Positions 41,821-55,747 of a DNA stretch of 64,000 nucleotides are shown here, piece after piece. Made by a program: the position numbers and the translations under genes. The stretch lies in the NCBI GenBank assembly GCA_018902385.1, contig JABSSW010000050.1, positions 62,001 through 126,000 on the forward strand. Direction: 5' to 3'. The notes under the pieces are model-generated. The model ran no database searches, was not told the DNA's origin, and saw nothing but the letters and a program-made list of their open reading frames with translations. Source of the stretch: Physcia stellaris. Lineage: Eukaryota > Ascomycota > Lecanoromycetes > Caliciales > Physciaceae. The number at the start of each line of letters is the position of its first letter. Within the stretch, counting starts at the first letter, position 1.

Positions 41821-43892
41821 TCAAGTGGCGGTAATATCGTTCGATGAGTGGGAGTAATCGCCCTGTTGCGGTTGGATTGCCAGGTCATCGATGCCAATCG
41901 CAAGACCTGCGTCTTTTGCTGGCTCTCCCTGGATAGTGGAACAGATTTGATCTGAACCCGACTTTTCTTTGATAAGCTCGGCAGGCTCTTTGTGGTGCCC
42001 ATCTAGTAGTTGTGGCGATCTTGGTTGATTTGCTGGGGTCTCTGATATTGTACTGGCTTGAGCTCTTGTGTCAAGATGTTGCCCCTTCTTCTGCTGGTAT
42101 CTTAGAGATACAATCAGGCTCCCGTGTCGGTCCGTATCAACCTCTCCATGGATATCACTGCTGTTATCGCTCATTGCGGTGTCTTCATCGGAGTCTTCTA
42201 CCAGGCCCTGTTCTTCGGCGTCGTCATCGTCATCGCGGTCTTCCCATTCCCCACCACTAGATGTTGCGTCACTTTCGTCGTCCATGGAATCTACGGCGTT
42301 ATAGTTGTTGATGCGATTCCGTGACCGAAGGCTTTGGCCAACGCCATTTCTAAAGGATTTTCCTCTTGTACGATGACCAGTGATAGCCCCTTCTTCATCG
42401 GTCTCTCCCTGACCATCAAAGCTTTTGGCTACCGATGACACTTGGCCATCCTGCTGCCCGCTCAACACCGTTTCGCCGTATGCTCCACCATGGCGAGATC
42501 TCACTTGACGACCACTAGCAGTGAAAGTTGGGCCAGCTGTTTCGGCGGGGGTCGAGATACCGGAATGTCGGTTTGAGCGGCGTGTCGACGGAGCATCAGA
42601 TCCAATCTCTTCCTCATCAGAGAAAGTGTATTTCATCCTCTTACCACGGGTACGGCCTTCGTATAGCGAGAACCCCAAGTCGGGGCGGGTGAATTGAGCC
42701 TTGCGAGCTAAACGGTAATCGCGACGCTTCCTCTTCTGTGATGATGTTAGCCAAGTTCAGGATAAGCACTCTTGACGACTTACGTCTTCAGAGGCCTCAA
42801 ATCTAGGTATTGCATTCATAATCCGATCATGAAGCCGCTTCGAAGCTTGAGTCCCTTCTTCACCCAGTTTCTTTGCCACGTCTTTGAGTTCATCGATTGT
42901 GCCTGCCATGCTGCGCCATGTATTATGCTTCAATACCGGATTACTCTCCCGGTACAGCCGGAAGTGGGTGTCATCCTGTCCTTCAATAAGCCAAAATCTG
43001 CGCTTGTCGCCATCACGACCCCATGGCTGGATCGAGAGTGGCTGGTTCAGGTCGTCTTCATGTCTTTGTTGCTTGTATGACTCCTTCAGTATGGCTTGAA
43101 TTGCCTCCGAGGAACCCAGAGACCAGATGATGAGAGCTTTGAGAAGGGTGAGCTATGAGTAAGTCAGTAAAGTGTGATACCAACTCTCACTGTTCAACTT
43201 TGGGTACGATGGCATACTCGCAGCTCTGGGCTCATATTATTGAAGTTACCACCACCATGGAGAGGGTTTTTGCCTTTCCACGTCACTGGCCATTGGCTAG
43301 CATGAGTTTGTACAGCCTCTTCTAGAGCTCGTTGGAAATGACCTCTCCTGTTTTGCGGTTAGCCAGAATGTGCTACTCTAAGCGGAGTATTCGGAGGTCG
43401 AGGCTTGTGAAGCAAAGTAACGAGGAACCCTACTCAACATCCTTTTTACGATTGAGAACTAGTCCAAGTAAAGCGCATAGAAGTTTCTCAACCTGCTCAT
43501 CTGGCAAGGCATCCCCAACACCTCGCTCAATGTCTTGTGGTCCATAGTGGGGGAGAGATTTGGGGAAGGCGTCGCTGAAGCGCGATCGAAACATAACAAT
43601 GAGCTGCGCGCAAGCTTTGTCAGTCACGCAAACATTGAACATTGGGCATTCCTCATTCAATCAATTGAGTAATGATGGTTAGACTTACAGCAATGTCTGC
43701 ATTATCGGCCAAGACATACTCGTGTGGTGGAGAGGGAGCCCGCTTTTTCTTCACCGGCGGAGAGCTTTGCTTCTCAGTGGCAGCGCCATGCTTGAAGTAG
43801 GCGTCAAGACTACCTGGGCGTATCGGTGCGGATGCGAGCTCATCATCTGACGACAATGGAGAAGATAGGTCGGAAAGGCCTGAGGAAGACAT
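41821..43892 (-). CDS. DDT/WHIM-domain chromatin-associated protein
   Basis: Five exons on the minus strand: 43892..43689, 43603..43434, 43347..43218, 43152..42784 and 42735..41821, giving 595 residues. The N-terminus is Ser/Pro-rich. A DDT-like helical segment spans exons 2-3 (FRSRFSDAFPKSLPHYG through RGHFQRALEEAVQTHASQWP). Exon 4 carries LTLLKALIIWSLGSSEAIQA and the WHIM-type block LSIQPWGRDGDKRRFWLIEG with FRLYRESNP. Exon 5 begins KRKRRDYRLARKAQF and FSLYEGRTRGKRMKYTFSD, then becomes an acidic, disordered tail. DDT/WHIM proteins partner ISWI-type remodellers and measure nucleosome spacing; no PHD or bromodomain is seen. The exact complex is not known. Splice choices agree with frame at every junction. 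Confidence 0.82.
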
Positions 43893-45178
43893 CGCTCAAG
43901 GCTAATTGGGGTTGAGGTTGACCTTTCGGCTATGGCGTGTTCTGGAGAACGGAAATTAAGATGCACAAATCTACAAATCTAAAGCCAGACGCGAGCTACG
44001 CTATATCTCCTCTAGCTTAATTTGCATAGGCTTCTCTGTGACAAGACAGTGTCGTTGACGATGTAGGGTGAGAGTCATCACAGTAAGGCATGGTTCGTCT
44101 GGCAAGTCACTGTGTGCTTCAGAGTAAATAGAGAGGAAGAGGACATGTGATGTATTGTAGCCTGCCTAAGTATCTGAAGTAATCCCATGCAAAGGAGTTC
44201 CGAGTGACCAGATTCTCAAAATTCCCGTGCCTCGAGTACCCTTGGCACATTGCAAATCACCAGGATGGACTGCATACGCAGCGTCTTCTCCTCCGAAATC
44301 TGAGTGCTGCAGAGTCGGTGTTCGTGGCTTGTCTCGTGGTCCTGCATCACAGTTTTATCAGGGTTCGCAAGCTCATTGCGGTGTGCGCATCAAACCCCCC
44401 AGCCAAGATTTGCGACCGGTCGGAGACGCGATCCCGCCTGCAATTTTTCCATTGAAACAAATTGTCCACAGAGGCCTCTGCACTTGACGTTCCTGTCAAA
44501 GTACGAAAGAAAATCACCAACGAAAGCCAGTAAGACATGATTATTCAATCGCGTAGACATCAGATACACAGCGAAACGGACTTGAAATTGATCAGGCTTG
44601 CAATCCACTTTGCATGCCGAACACATCTCTGGCTAGAAACAGAGCAGATCAACGCCACTTTTTGAACAATGAGTAACATAGTTGCGAAATTTTTGTTATC
44701 CACACGATAGAAACCCGACTTCTCTTAGTCCCGCAAAGGCTCTTAGAAATAGCACCTTATCTGAACTACATAGACAGAGAGAGAGGACTAGTATGAGATA
44801 TAAAGAATGTTTCGCATAGTCAGAGGCTGATAAAGATGGTATCTTACGTTCTACCCAACAACCGAAAGCAAGCCTACGAGCTTCGTGTGGTAATATCCCG
44901 ATCTCATTGATGGATCGAAAGACATGCAGACAGTCTTAGTAGATAGGACTGATGATTCGCTCGCTATGTTATAAACAACACCATCAGCAACCCGGGATAC
45001 TCTGAGTTGTAGAAAGGAGGTGATCCCAAATTGTGAAATGTCGTTTTGAATTTCCACGGCAAATCTGCGGCTCGCTCGCTAGCGCGGCACTAGCACTCGC
45101 TAAGCTGGTTTCGACGCACTGAAGCCACTTTCCATTGGTATTGCAATTGAAGTCGTCGGTGCATTACTCAACAAGTCG
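43893..45178. other. Intergenic, no gene seen
   Basis: About 1.3 kb between the divergent DDT/WHIM and RPL8 genes. A few overlapping plus-strand frames near 44200-44540 have no features. It should contain the strong promoter of the ribosomal protein gene, but I cannot point to a specific site. Confidence 0.5.
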
Positions 45179-45241
45179 GTATGTGCTTTGATCTTCTCGA
45201 AATCATTTGACTGTATCCTGCGCATACTGACACTTTTGTAG
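45179..45241 (+). other. Probable 5' UTR intron of RPL8
   Basis: GTATGT at 45179 and TTTTGTAG ending at 45241 frame a 63-base intron six bases upstream of the ATG. Leader introns are common in fungal ribosomal protein genes. Confidence 0.6.
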
Positions 45242-45247
45242 GTGGCT

Positions 45248-46180
45248 ATGGGTAGAGTGATCCGTAATCAGAGGAAGGGTCGTGGATCAATCTTCAGTAA
45301 CCATTCCTGATCTAATATCATGCTCTCGACTTCTGCTGACCACTTTGATAGCGGCCCATACCCGCCTCAACAAGGCGCCAGCTCGATTCCGAACTCTTGA
45401 TTATGCAGAGCGCCACGGATATATTCGTGGCGTTGTTAAAGATATCATCCACGACCCTGGACGTGGTGCTCCACTTGCCAAAGTATCCTTCCGCGACCCC
45501 TACCGCTTCAAACTACACACCGAGACCTTCATTGCCAATGAAGGCATGTACACTGGCCAATTCATCTACTCCGGCAAGAATGCGACGCTTACAGTTGGCA
45601 ACGTCCTCCCCCTGGGATCAGTACCTGAAGGTACTGTAATCACCAATGTGGAGGAACAGCCTGGTGACCGCGGCGTACTTGGGAGAACATCTGGCAACTA
45701 CGTTACAGTGATTGGACATAATCCTGATGAAGGCAAAACGAGAGTAAAACTACCCAGTGGGGCAAAGAAGGTCATCAAGAGCAGTGCTAGGGGGATGATC
45801 GGTATCGTTGCTGGCGGTGGCCGAACCGACAAGCCTCTTCTCAGTAAGTTTCTTCTGAACAAGCTGAGCTCAGAATTGAGCACGACCAGCTAAACACGAA
45901 CACAGAGGCGTCACGCGCTAAACATAAGTTTGCTGTCAAGCGCAATTCTTGGCCCAAGACCCGCGGCGTTGCTATGAATCCAGTCGACCATGTAGGAACT
46001 TCGAATCTCTACTGGATCAGGAAATTGCTGACTAGACCCTAGCCTCACGGTGGTGGTAACCATCAACATATTGGCAAAGCTTCAACAATCTCTCGATTCG
46101 CAGCGCAAGGTCAAAAGGCAGGTCTCATTGCAGCTCGGAGAACTGGGTTATTGCGTGGTACTCAGAAAACAAAGGACTAG
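45248..46180 (+). CDS. RPL8: Cytosolic 60S ribosomal protein uL2 (L8/L2)
   Basis: uL2 is a core protein of the large subunit next to the peptidyl-transferase centre. Exons are 45248..45296, 45352..45843, 45906..45991 and 46043..46180, giving 254 residues, exactly the eukaryotic length. The start [16 protein letters not shown], the middle [18 protein letters not shown] and the end [12 protein letters not shown] are all standard. The functionally critical loop [14 protein letters not shown], with the conserved His residue, is assembled across the last splice junction. Introns are 50-62 bases with good GT/AG ends. In the yeast naming system the gene is RPL2. Confidence 0.97.
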
Positions 46181-47092
46181 ATACGGCGGATGATTGTTGA
46201 GCAAACTGAGAGCTTATCCAAATTCACACTGCATTCCTCTCGCCTACTTATTTCAATCTCCTACCTCGGATTCTACACCATTGCCGTTGTTGCCTCCCAA
46301 ATGAGGAGTGTCTGTAGGTCGAGTCTCTGCGTTGATCATCAAGAGCTATCCGGTGGTGAATTCAACGGCTATGAATAGATCGCACCCTTGAGGTGAATGA
46401 GAGAGCATCTGACTTGTCCATCATCTATCCTGTTAGGTCATTGAGAACCAGCATAAGCCCCAGCCTTTCCCTAGACCCATTGCTCTTGTTCAGTGTAATG
46501 CCATTGGTACTAGAGCGCAAGAATGACTTGAAAGCCCTGGTAAAGGGTTCCATGCCAAGTTGACCTATTCTGGAAATATACCCCACCCAATGATACCCAG
46601 TATGAATGGTCCCATGTCAACGATCAACGTTCACAAATGCGCTATCATATAGGTGGAGAAAGTCAATGAGAGCTCAACAGCCAGCAAGATTATGCGCTAT
46701 GACGAAGGAGGGCCGAGAAATGAACAGGAGACCAACGACTCAAGTAAGGTAAGTAGAGGAGCTTGAAGGATCAATCGAAGTATTGGCGAGCGAGGGGGCT
46801 TCTAAATTTAGTTTCAGCGCTAAGATAACGATAATGCGGAAGGGGAAAACGCGGGCGTGCCAAGTCTTCCATTCTCGATCAATAATTCTGTTCAGCATGA
46901 TTCGACCCCTTTGTTGTACAGGGGTGTGATCTTGTTTTCATATATTCACTTGTTCACGCTCGTTTCCGATGCTCTGCAGCCCCTTCTGAAGATCTCTTAA
47001 ATTTTTCAATTTCTGGACCCTGCTCCGAGGACCCCCACCTGCGTATGCACCGAAGCACACGCTTGTAGGCTTTTCCCATCAACACCGGCATC
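46181..47092. other. Intergenic, no gene seen
   Basis: About 900 bases between RPL8 and the BAR-domain gene. It contains purine-rich blocks (46730-46790) but no supported ORF or RNA gene. Confidence 0.55.
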
Positions 47093-48708
47093 ATGAATGT
47101 CAACAGAAAGCTCGATCGATTCAAGCAATGGGCGGGTGAGCGGATGGGAGGAGAAGTAAAGACCAATGTGTCTGACGACTTCAAGTCTCTCGAAGTGGAG
47201 ATGACACTTCGCCACGAGGGTAAGGAAGATTTCTACGAAACCGTGGGACTTGACTGACAGCTTGTAGGGATGGAACGACTTCAAAAGTCCATGACTGCCT
47301 ATGTCAAAACTTTATCGAAGCGAAACGAGGGTGATGATAAGGAGAAAAGTCTACCGGTTTCGTATTTGGGATCCACGATGCTCCACCATGGTGAAGATTT
47401 TGAGAATGATTCGGAATACGGACAGTGCCTCATGAGTACGTCGCAGTTGACAATCCTATGACATATAAAACGTGCCATTCATTGACAGTGGTTAGACATG
47501 GGTAGAACCAATGAGCGAATTGGTCGTATACAGGAGTCCTACGTCGCTAATGCCACTACAAGCTGGCTTGAGTCGTTGGAACGCTCATTGGCTCAGATGA
47601 AAGAATACCAAGTAGGATCTCAGAGGATACATATGCATCAGGAATGCTAATAGCCTGGATAGGCCGCCCGCAAGAAGCTGGAGAACCGCAGGCTTGCCTA
47701 CGACGCTTCCTTGGCCAAAATGCAGAAAGCGAAGAAAGAAGATTTCAGGGTTGAAGAGGAGCTGCGTGCTCAGAAAGCGAAATATGAAGAGACTAGCGAG
47801 GATGTCTACCGTCGTATGCAAGACGTACGTGGATGACTGGCAGTCATATCACGGAAATAGGCTAACTTGTCGATACGCAGATCAAGGAGGCCGAAGCCGA
47901 CAGTATCGCAGACCTGGGCGCCTTCATGGATGCTGAACTAAATTATTATGACCGATGTCGTGACGTGATGCTTCAGCTTAAAAGAGATTGGCCCGCAAGG
48001 TTTGGCAGCCCTCCAACGACAAATTGGTCGATAACTAACTGTATGCGTAGCCAGCATGAGGCTATTGATCGGGACAACCGCGGCAATCCGCGTTCCCGTT
48101 CGAACACAGCACACACCTATGCAGACCGATATAGCGCTATGGATGATGAAGCTTCAATGCCGCCACCAGACACGCGCCCATCAATCCGCTCAACCCGGAC
48201 AGCATCAAACAATATGATGTCAGAATCTCCCCGCCGCGATGTACAGAACTACGACAATGACTTTCGACCCCCGCCTGTCAGTAGGTCAACCACGTTCGAG
48301 GGTCCAACTCAACTTAGAGACATGTCGCCCATTGGCGCTTCAAGGATCTCACGCGTGCCAAGCGAGAATATCAATATGCGCGCACAACGTTCGCAGCTAC
48401 GTCCCTTACAACGTGTCACGTCTGGTAATGATGTCTTCAATGACCCTTATGACGACACAGCTTTCAGCAACAATGGCATTGAGAGGCCATGGGAGGTAGG
48501 CTCGCAGAGATCAGCATCGCCAGCCCTCTCCCAGGGCAGCGCAGCGCCTTCGAGGACGGCCAGCTATTCTACGTTAAGTTCATCTCTTCCGTCTAGCAAG
48601 AAACAAGCTCCTCCTCCACCGCCATCCAGAGCGAAGAAGCCACCGCCTCCGCCTCCGCCGCCAATGAAGAGGAGTGCCTTGAGCACCAATAACGTTTCTT
48701 ATGCGTGA
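47093..48708 (+). CDS. BAR-domain protein with proline-rich tail (endophilin-like)
   Basis: BAR proteins bind and curve membranes in endocytosis and actin patches. Six exons: 47093..47219, 47268..47435, 47496..47611, 47663..47824, 47881..47999 and 48051..48708, giving 449 residues. The helical BAR domain fills about residues 1-235 (MNVNRKLDRFKQWAGERMGG, DDFKSLEVEM, NERIGRIQESYV, LENRRLAYDASLAKMQKAKK, DLGAFMDAELNYYDRC). The rest is disordered, with many Ser/Arg and a final PPPPPSRAKKPPPPPPPP-type run that could bind SH3 domains. No SH3 domain of its own. The last intron (48000-48050, 51 bases) is in frame, stop-free, and has a perfect CTAAC branch point; if retained the protein gains 17 residues. 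Confidence 0.85.
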
Positions 48709-49540
48709 GACAAAACTCGTTCTTTGACGAGCGAGGTTGTTTATACTATCAGCGGGCGTCAGGATAGAATGTACACTAGGTTGGCAGATCTTTCGGAGAC
48801 AGCATCACACCATGGAGTGAGCTCATGCATAGATTTGATGGCTGAGCAGCATCCCGGGCGTTCAATGATGGCAGACGCGGATGGAGATACCAAGCAAGTC
48901 AGATGAGATTTGTGACTAGAGCACCCCAAAGCTTCACGGCATTCAGCATAGTATCTAGCATCTTGCTAGGACTGTGTTTAGGTATACATGGTTATGTTAG
49001 CAACAATGACAAGCCAAGATTGCTAGCGGAAAAGAGCGCAATGATATGTCAAGCGCTTTGCCAAGTCGGGTTTGCCTGTGCATGCCAGCAGTGAGAGTAC
49101 CTTGGACATCGAAGATTGGGGCCGACCGAGTGCAAGAGAGATCAGGTGAATACAGTATGAAGTAGAAGTAGGTTTGGAGGAGTGGCTTGAAATGGACTAG
49201 CGTCGTTTACTTAGCGTGGCGCTAAGAAAAGGCTTAGAAGTCACTTCCGGTTCGCAATCAGCATCCCCATCGCTTCGCTGAGGGCCATCGTCAAAAGCTC
49301 CAAATCATTACTGGCCATCAATCTGCTGCCCGGTGCACATGTCACTCATTCACCAGACTTCGTGACGCGTCGATTTACCCCTCTTCGCATCCGCCTTGCC
49401 CTCAAGCCACACTAGGCTGCCACTTGACTTTCTCCCATCATTCAAGCTCCTGCCTTATCACCTCGGTTGCCCCAAGCCTTGCGGTATGTTTACTTCACAG
49501 AGCATGTAAATAGATCCACCCGAACCCTGGCACCAGCGTC
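48709..49540. other. Intergenic, no gene seen
   Basis: About 830 bases before the remodeller gene; the last 250 are C/T-rich, typical of a leader. Short ATG frames (48724-48906, 48903-49094) have no features. Confidence 0.55.
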
Positions 49541-52500
49541 ATGACCACAATGCAAGCCCCTTCCGTGATCCCGCCAAGCGGGGGACAGCTACCAGCCAAC
49601 TTAACCCAGGCCGAATTGCAAAATATATATTCGGTGAGTTTATCTTCGGAACTTTTCTCCATCCCACATTTTCTACTATATTGCCCTCTTGATCTCCACG
49701 CTTGATCAAGCGAGTAACTAATATGCACTCCAGCAATTCTGCCATTTGCGAGATCACGGCGTCAAGCCAGAAGACGAACCAGAATATGCTCGGCTCCAAG
49801 GCATTCTCATGGCTGTCAAGGCGCAAAAAGACTTCATGCGCGAACGACAGATACATCAGCAGCAGCAAGCACAAGCACGTCAACAGCAACAGCTGCATGG
49901 TTCAAGCGGGCAGAGTGGTTCCAATGTCGTCAACGGTATGCTCCAGGAATACTCATTATCGTATCAATCCCCATTGACGTAAGATAGGTCAAGCTGCATC
50001 GCCGGCGGCTGTTGCGCAAAAACCGCAAACCACTGGCACAGGTAGCTTTACGCCGGAGCAAATGGCCACTCTGCGCAACCAAATATACGCCTTCAAGATG
50101 TTGTCCAAAAACACCCCAATACCCATCCCAGTTCAACAGCAACTTTTTGCATCCCAGCAAAGTAAAAGGCCTGCGACTGGCTCTCAAGCCCTCGCTGCCG
50201 CCGCCCAAGTTTTAGAGGATGCAGCACGAAAAACCCCAGCGAAGGAAGCGAGCACCGCGCCGGCTGCTGAAGCGACAGAAGAGATCATACGCAGCCAAGA
50301 TCCCAAGATCAAAGCTGCCAGCCCATCACCTTTTGCTCGCCAGATGTACGAAACTTTCAAGTCGCCGTACGAGAAGTTGGGCCCAATCAGCTACGCGAGC
50401 CATTCATCTGGGAGAATACGCTCCGCTGTCCCAAGTATCATGCCATCCGGCGTGGATGTTGATCGTGTTCGGGAAGATAGAGAGCGAATCATCTACAACA
50501 GAATCATGGCACGGATGTCAGCGTTAGAGAGTCTTCCTGCCAATCGGGTCATGTGGGACACCAGCAAGAGCGAAACATTCGAAGCCGATGAAAGAAATAT
50601 AAGAGCTCGGATTGAGCTTATGACTTTGCGATTGCTACCAAAGCAACGTGCTTTGCGTCAACAGATTAGCAGGGACATGGTTCACTACGATAATCTAGCA
50701 CAAACGGCTAATCGTTCTTCGTACCGGCGTATGAAAAAGCTCAATATCAATGAAGCCCGGATCACCGAGAAGCTCGAGAAACAACAGAGGGATGTCAGGG
50801 AGACCAAAGAAAAGAAGAAACAGACAGATCATCTTGATGCTATCATACAGCATGGCACTGAAATCCAGAGACAAGCACAAAGCCATAGAGCGAGACTTCA
50901 GAAACTAGGCAAATTGATGATTGTTCAGCACCAGACCATTGAGAAAGAAGAGCAAAAGCGTGTGGAGAGGACTGCCAAACAGCGTCTCCAAGCGCTGAGA
51001 GCCAACGATGAAGAAACATACATGAAACTTCTCGGCCAAGCGAAGGATTCTCGGATTTCACACCTTCTTAAACAGACAGACGGCTTCTTGAACCAGCTGG
51101 CTGCATCCGTCAAAGAGCAACAGCGAAATGCCGCCGATCAGTATGGCGATCAAGGTCTCCCGATGGAAGAAGATGATAGTGATAGTGATGAAGAGGGCGG
51201 TCCTAAGATCGACTACTACCAGGTTGCTCATCGAATACAAGAGGAGGTTACAACTCAACCAGGTTTGTTGGTCGGTGGGACTTTGAAAGAGTATCAGATC
51301 AAAGGTCTTCAATGGATGATCTCTTTATACAACAATAACCTCAATGGTATCCTTGCAGATGAGATGGGCTTGGGAAAGACCATCCAAACCATCAGTCTGA
51401 TCACCCATCTCATTGAGAAAAAGGGCCAGCGAGGACCATTCTTGGTCATCGTTCCGCTCAGCACACTGACGAATTGGAACATTGAATTTGAAAAGTGGGC
51501 ACCGGACGTTTCGAGAATTGTTTATAAGGGGACCCCGCCTGTACGAAGGCTTCAGCAAGCCGAGATCAGGAGGGGGGATTTTCAAGTTCTCCTGACGACC
51601 TACGAATATATCATCAAGGATCGGCCTGTTCTCAGTAAGATCAAGTGGGTGCACATGATCGTTGATGAAGGCCATCGGATGAAAAATGCTCAATCCAAGT
51701 TGAGCGTGACTCTCACATCCTACTATCATACTCGATATCGGCTGATCCTCACTGGAACACCACTACAGAACAACTTACCTGAATTGTGGGCCCTTCTCAA
51801 TTTCGTGCTTCCTAACATCTTTAAGTCTGTGAAATCTTTCGACGAATGGTTTAACACACCATTTGCGAATACTGGAGGTCAGGACAAGATGGAACTTACC
51901 GAAGAAGAACAGCTGCTTGTCATTCGGCGCCTGCACAAGGTTCTGCGACCTTTCTTACTGCGACGTCTGAAGAAAGATGTGGAGAAAGATTTACCTGACA
52001 AATTAGAAAAGGTCATCAAGTGCCGATTCTCGGCGCTGCAGGCCAAATTATATACGCAGCTCGTCAATCACCAACACCTGGCTGTTGATGACGGAAAAGG
52101 TGGTTCGAAGAGCATGCGCGGTCTTAGTAACATGTTGATGCAGCTGCGCAAGTTGTGCAACCATCCGTTTGTGTTTGAGGCGGTCGAAGACCAAATGAAT
52201 CCTGACAAGACCACCAATGACCTTCTATGGCGTACGGCTGGGAAATTTGAACTCCTCGACCGTATCCTTCCCAAATTCCGGGATTCCGGGCATCGGGTCT
52301 TGATGTTCTTCCAAATGACACAGATTATGAACATTATGGAGGATTTTCTACGTCTGCGTGGCATGGACTATTTGCGTCTAGACGGATCCACAAAATCTGA
52401 TGATCGGTCTGACCTCTTAGCAAAGTTCAATGCTCCCGGCTCTCCCTATTTCTGCTTTTTACTTTCGACCCGTGCTGGCGGTCTCGGCTTGAATCTGCAG

Positions 52501-53983
52501 ACTGCCGATACAGTCATCATATATGACTCCGACTGGAATCCTCATCAGGACTTGCAGGCTCAGGACCGTGCCCATCGAATTGGTCAGAAGAACGAGGTCC
52601 GCATCTTGCGACTGATAAGCTCTAACTCTGTCGAGGAGAAAATCCTTGAGCGCGCGAACTTCAAATTGGATATGGATGGAAAAGTTATTCAGGCAGGAAA
52701 ATTCGATAACAAGTCGACGACCGAGGAAAGGGAAGCTCTGCTCAAAACCCTTGTGGCAACCGCTGAAGCCGCTGAACAGCTGGCCGATCAAGAGGAAATG
52801 GACGACGATGATCTCAACGACATCATGGCTAGATCTCCTGAGGAACTTGAGATGTTCCAGAGGATCGATGAGGAGAGGATACGGAATGACGAGTATGGCC
52901 CTGGAAGGAGATTTAACCGACTCATGGGCGAGGACGAACTCCCCCCAATCTACCTTGAAGAGAGTAACCCAGTGGCTGAGCCCATAGAGGAAATAGCTGG
53001 CCGCGGTGCTAGGGAGAGAACAAGCATCAAGTATGATGATGGTCTTACCGAAGAGCAATGGCTTGAAGCCGTGGATAACAGTGACGATAATATTGAAGAT
53101 GCCATAACGCGAAAGCAATCGAGAATCGAGAAACGAAACACCAACAAAGACAAGCGAGCCAAGAAAGCCAACGGCTTCCAAGACTCCCCTGAACCGTCAC
53201 GCGAGAGCTCCGAGGTGCCCTTGCCCAAGAAGCGAGGCCGTAAAGTTCCTGGCTCCAAGCGAAAAGCGGACGAGGAGATTGACGACACTCCGGCCACAAA
53301 ACGCAAGCGAGGTGCACGTTCATCCAAGGCACCTGAAACCCTTAGCTCAAGTGAGCGCAAGTTGCTCCAAAAGGTGCTGGACAGCGTATTTGACTACTTG
53401 ATCGACCTCGAAGAAGAAATGCCTAACGCATCACCCCTTGAATCTGGCGAAGTCCCAACTCGTGGCCTTATCGATCCATTCATGGAATTAGTCCCCAAGA
53501 AGGAATGGCCAGATTACTACATGGTCATCAAGCATCCGATATGCATGGAGCAGATCAAAACACGGATCAACAACAATGAGTACCAGAGTCTTAGGGAGTT
53601 CCGCGATGATATCCGTGTACTGTGTAATAACGCGCGGACGTATAACGAGGACACCAGTCAGCTGTTTGCGGACGCGAATACCATCGAGGTAAGGCTCGCT
53701 CGATAGTCAATCATCGACTAGATAAGACTAAACTAACACTGTTGTGCAGGCTGCTTGTGTCGCTAAGCTTAGGGAAGAAACCGCAGACCACCCTCAACTC
53801 CAAGACTTTGATGACGCTTCACCAGCAGACGGCCCCTCGACAGCCGCTGCCTCCAGCGCTGGAACACCTATGACTAACGGGCATACTGGGTTGCCGAAGC
53901 TGAAGCTGACACAACCCAAAGGCCACGCTACAGATGGGTATACCAACGGGGGTGGTGGTGGGATGGTGAGTGACGATGATTAA
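49541..53983 (+). CDS. STH1: Snf2/Sth1-type chromatin-remodelling ATPase
   Basis: The catalytic subunit of an RSC/SWI-SNF class remodeller that slides or ejects nucleosomes using ATP. Exons are 49541..49633, 49734..49935, 49988..53688 and 53750..53983, giving 1409 residues, near the yeast Sth1 length. Domains in order: QLQ (FTPEQMATLRNQIYAFKMLS, about 119-153), HSA (about 265-345), helicase lobe 1 with DEMGLGKT near 556 and DEGH near 658, TGTPLQNN, lobe 2 with LLSTRAGGLGLNLQ and QDRAHRIGQ, SnAC region after 890, a basic KKRGRKVPGSKRK patch near 1180, and a bromodomain at about 1220-1330 (DYYMVIKHPICMEQIK, NNARTYNEDTS). Assignment to Sth1 rather than Snf2 rests on length and is tentative. Confidence 0.93.
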
Positions 53984-55747
53984 CACGACGGACACGCCAG
54001 TCGGAAAAGGTATCATCACGGGCTAGACGGTTGCGAATTTTCTATCTTTGATGTAACAACAACGAGAGCACTTGGCACATGGGTGTGAAAGGCGTCACTT
54101 GGTAAATTGCAAAATCTTCCGGGCGATCTATTCATGGTGTGCTGATAGGAAAGGGAGGCAGGCATGCGAATACCACCGCTGCAGACTGCTATCGTTTAGT
54201 AGAACAGAAGGCATAGATGCTAGAATGTCAACAGTGTCTTCGTTGGCGCTTAAGTTACTTCTAGTCCCTAATCTACGGTCTTCTCTTATTTCTTCTACTC
54301 TCAGGTACATCCCCCCAGATAAGATCCGCTTGTCTCGAAACTACGATAAGCTTTCTTCCTTGAATAAATCAAGCCGACAACTTCCCTTTCTTAAGACTTA
54401 CTCAATGTGGAAGATAGCTTCACCATTATATTCTTGATACCTCGCTTTCACTGCGGCCAAGTGTCAGTATCCAGACGAAGCTCCGACGATCCTGAGAAAC
54501 TGCCCTGCCGTTTGAAATACCACGGCATTCCCTTTCCCTTTCAAGATGCACCGCTTGGATTCAAGTCACGGCCCGCTACCTATCAAGGGGTGGGGGGTCA
54601 TGAAGCTAGATCGCGATTTGAATTTTCTCGATCGAACGAATTGGGCAACGTACAAACCCCGAATCTTGGGGGTTTGCTGTTGACTCATCGGCAGCACACC
54701 TACTGTGACCCTGCCGTGGGTAAGCCTATCGACGGTCCAGATGCCCAGACTATAAATGTAGACCTAGCTACAAATAGCAGGCTATGGTCAGCTCGAAAAG
54801 AAATCCTCAATCGTGAATTTGGCTATAAGAGGAGGACGGCAGTGATTGACTGTTGGTCCTCGTGACAAAACATTTGGAGAGCACCACAGCCATCACAGAC
54901 TACATGTAGGCTCGGCGAAACCCCCCTTGGTTCATCAAACACGGCCCTCGACTTTACCACGAAGGCTCTTCACCGCCGCCTTATTCGGCCCGATGACAGT
55001 ATACAATAAGTTCAATCATTCCCTGAACCTTGTGATTCGGCCGTCAAATCGATTTAGATGAACGATCTAGAAAAGGTGATGTGAAGATAAATCAGCTCTC
55101 ACTTTTGTTGACCGCAGAGTAATTTACAGCATACTTGCGGTCTTTATTCACAATCGTCACATATCACGGCATCCACACGGTCCAAGTTTCAAATCCTTGA
55201 TTCCTTCCCTGTAAGGATATCAGAATTCAAGTAACTTCGATATCGATTTTTGATACTGCTTAGCCCAAGAAGTCGCGAGATTTGCGTAGATGGACTAGGA
55301 ATTTTGACATCATGCACATTACAGAATATTTTCACTCTAGAAGACCCAGGAAGTAACGTCCTTCATGAGACACTTTGAGGCCAATTCTCTAAGGAATCAA
55401 TGGCCGATGATACTTTCATCGGTGAAGGGTTGCTATCCACTTGAAAGTGGGGCTATCAGTCCATACTTTGTCCTTCTGTATCATCATTAGCTGACGCGTG
55501 ATTTCAAATATGACTTGTCATTAACAGTAGATTCTTGCACGATGAAGGTCCACTGCAATGGAGCATATTTACCTATATAAACGCTCAACATGGTCGCTCC
55601 TGAGGAGGCCAGATTGAGCCTCAGCAACCAAACTTTTGATTATCATTTCCTATCCCAAATCAGCAACTATCACCATTAGCATTTGTCGACATTAGCAATC
55701 ATTGACTTAATCGTTATCCCCCCAATTCCCTACAGCCTTCCGCAGTA
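53984..55747. other. Intergenic, includes TATA box of next gene
   Basis: About 1.76 kb. A plus-strand frame at 54407-54865 has no features and is not supported. TATATAAA at 55574-55581 lies about 170 bases before the next ATG, a plausible core promoter for the SH3-like gene A. Confidence 0.5.

Noticed and set aside
54407-54865. 152-codon plus-strand frame downstream of the remodeller gene
   Set aside because: No motif, no relation to flanking genes, composition unlike a protein.
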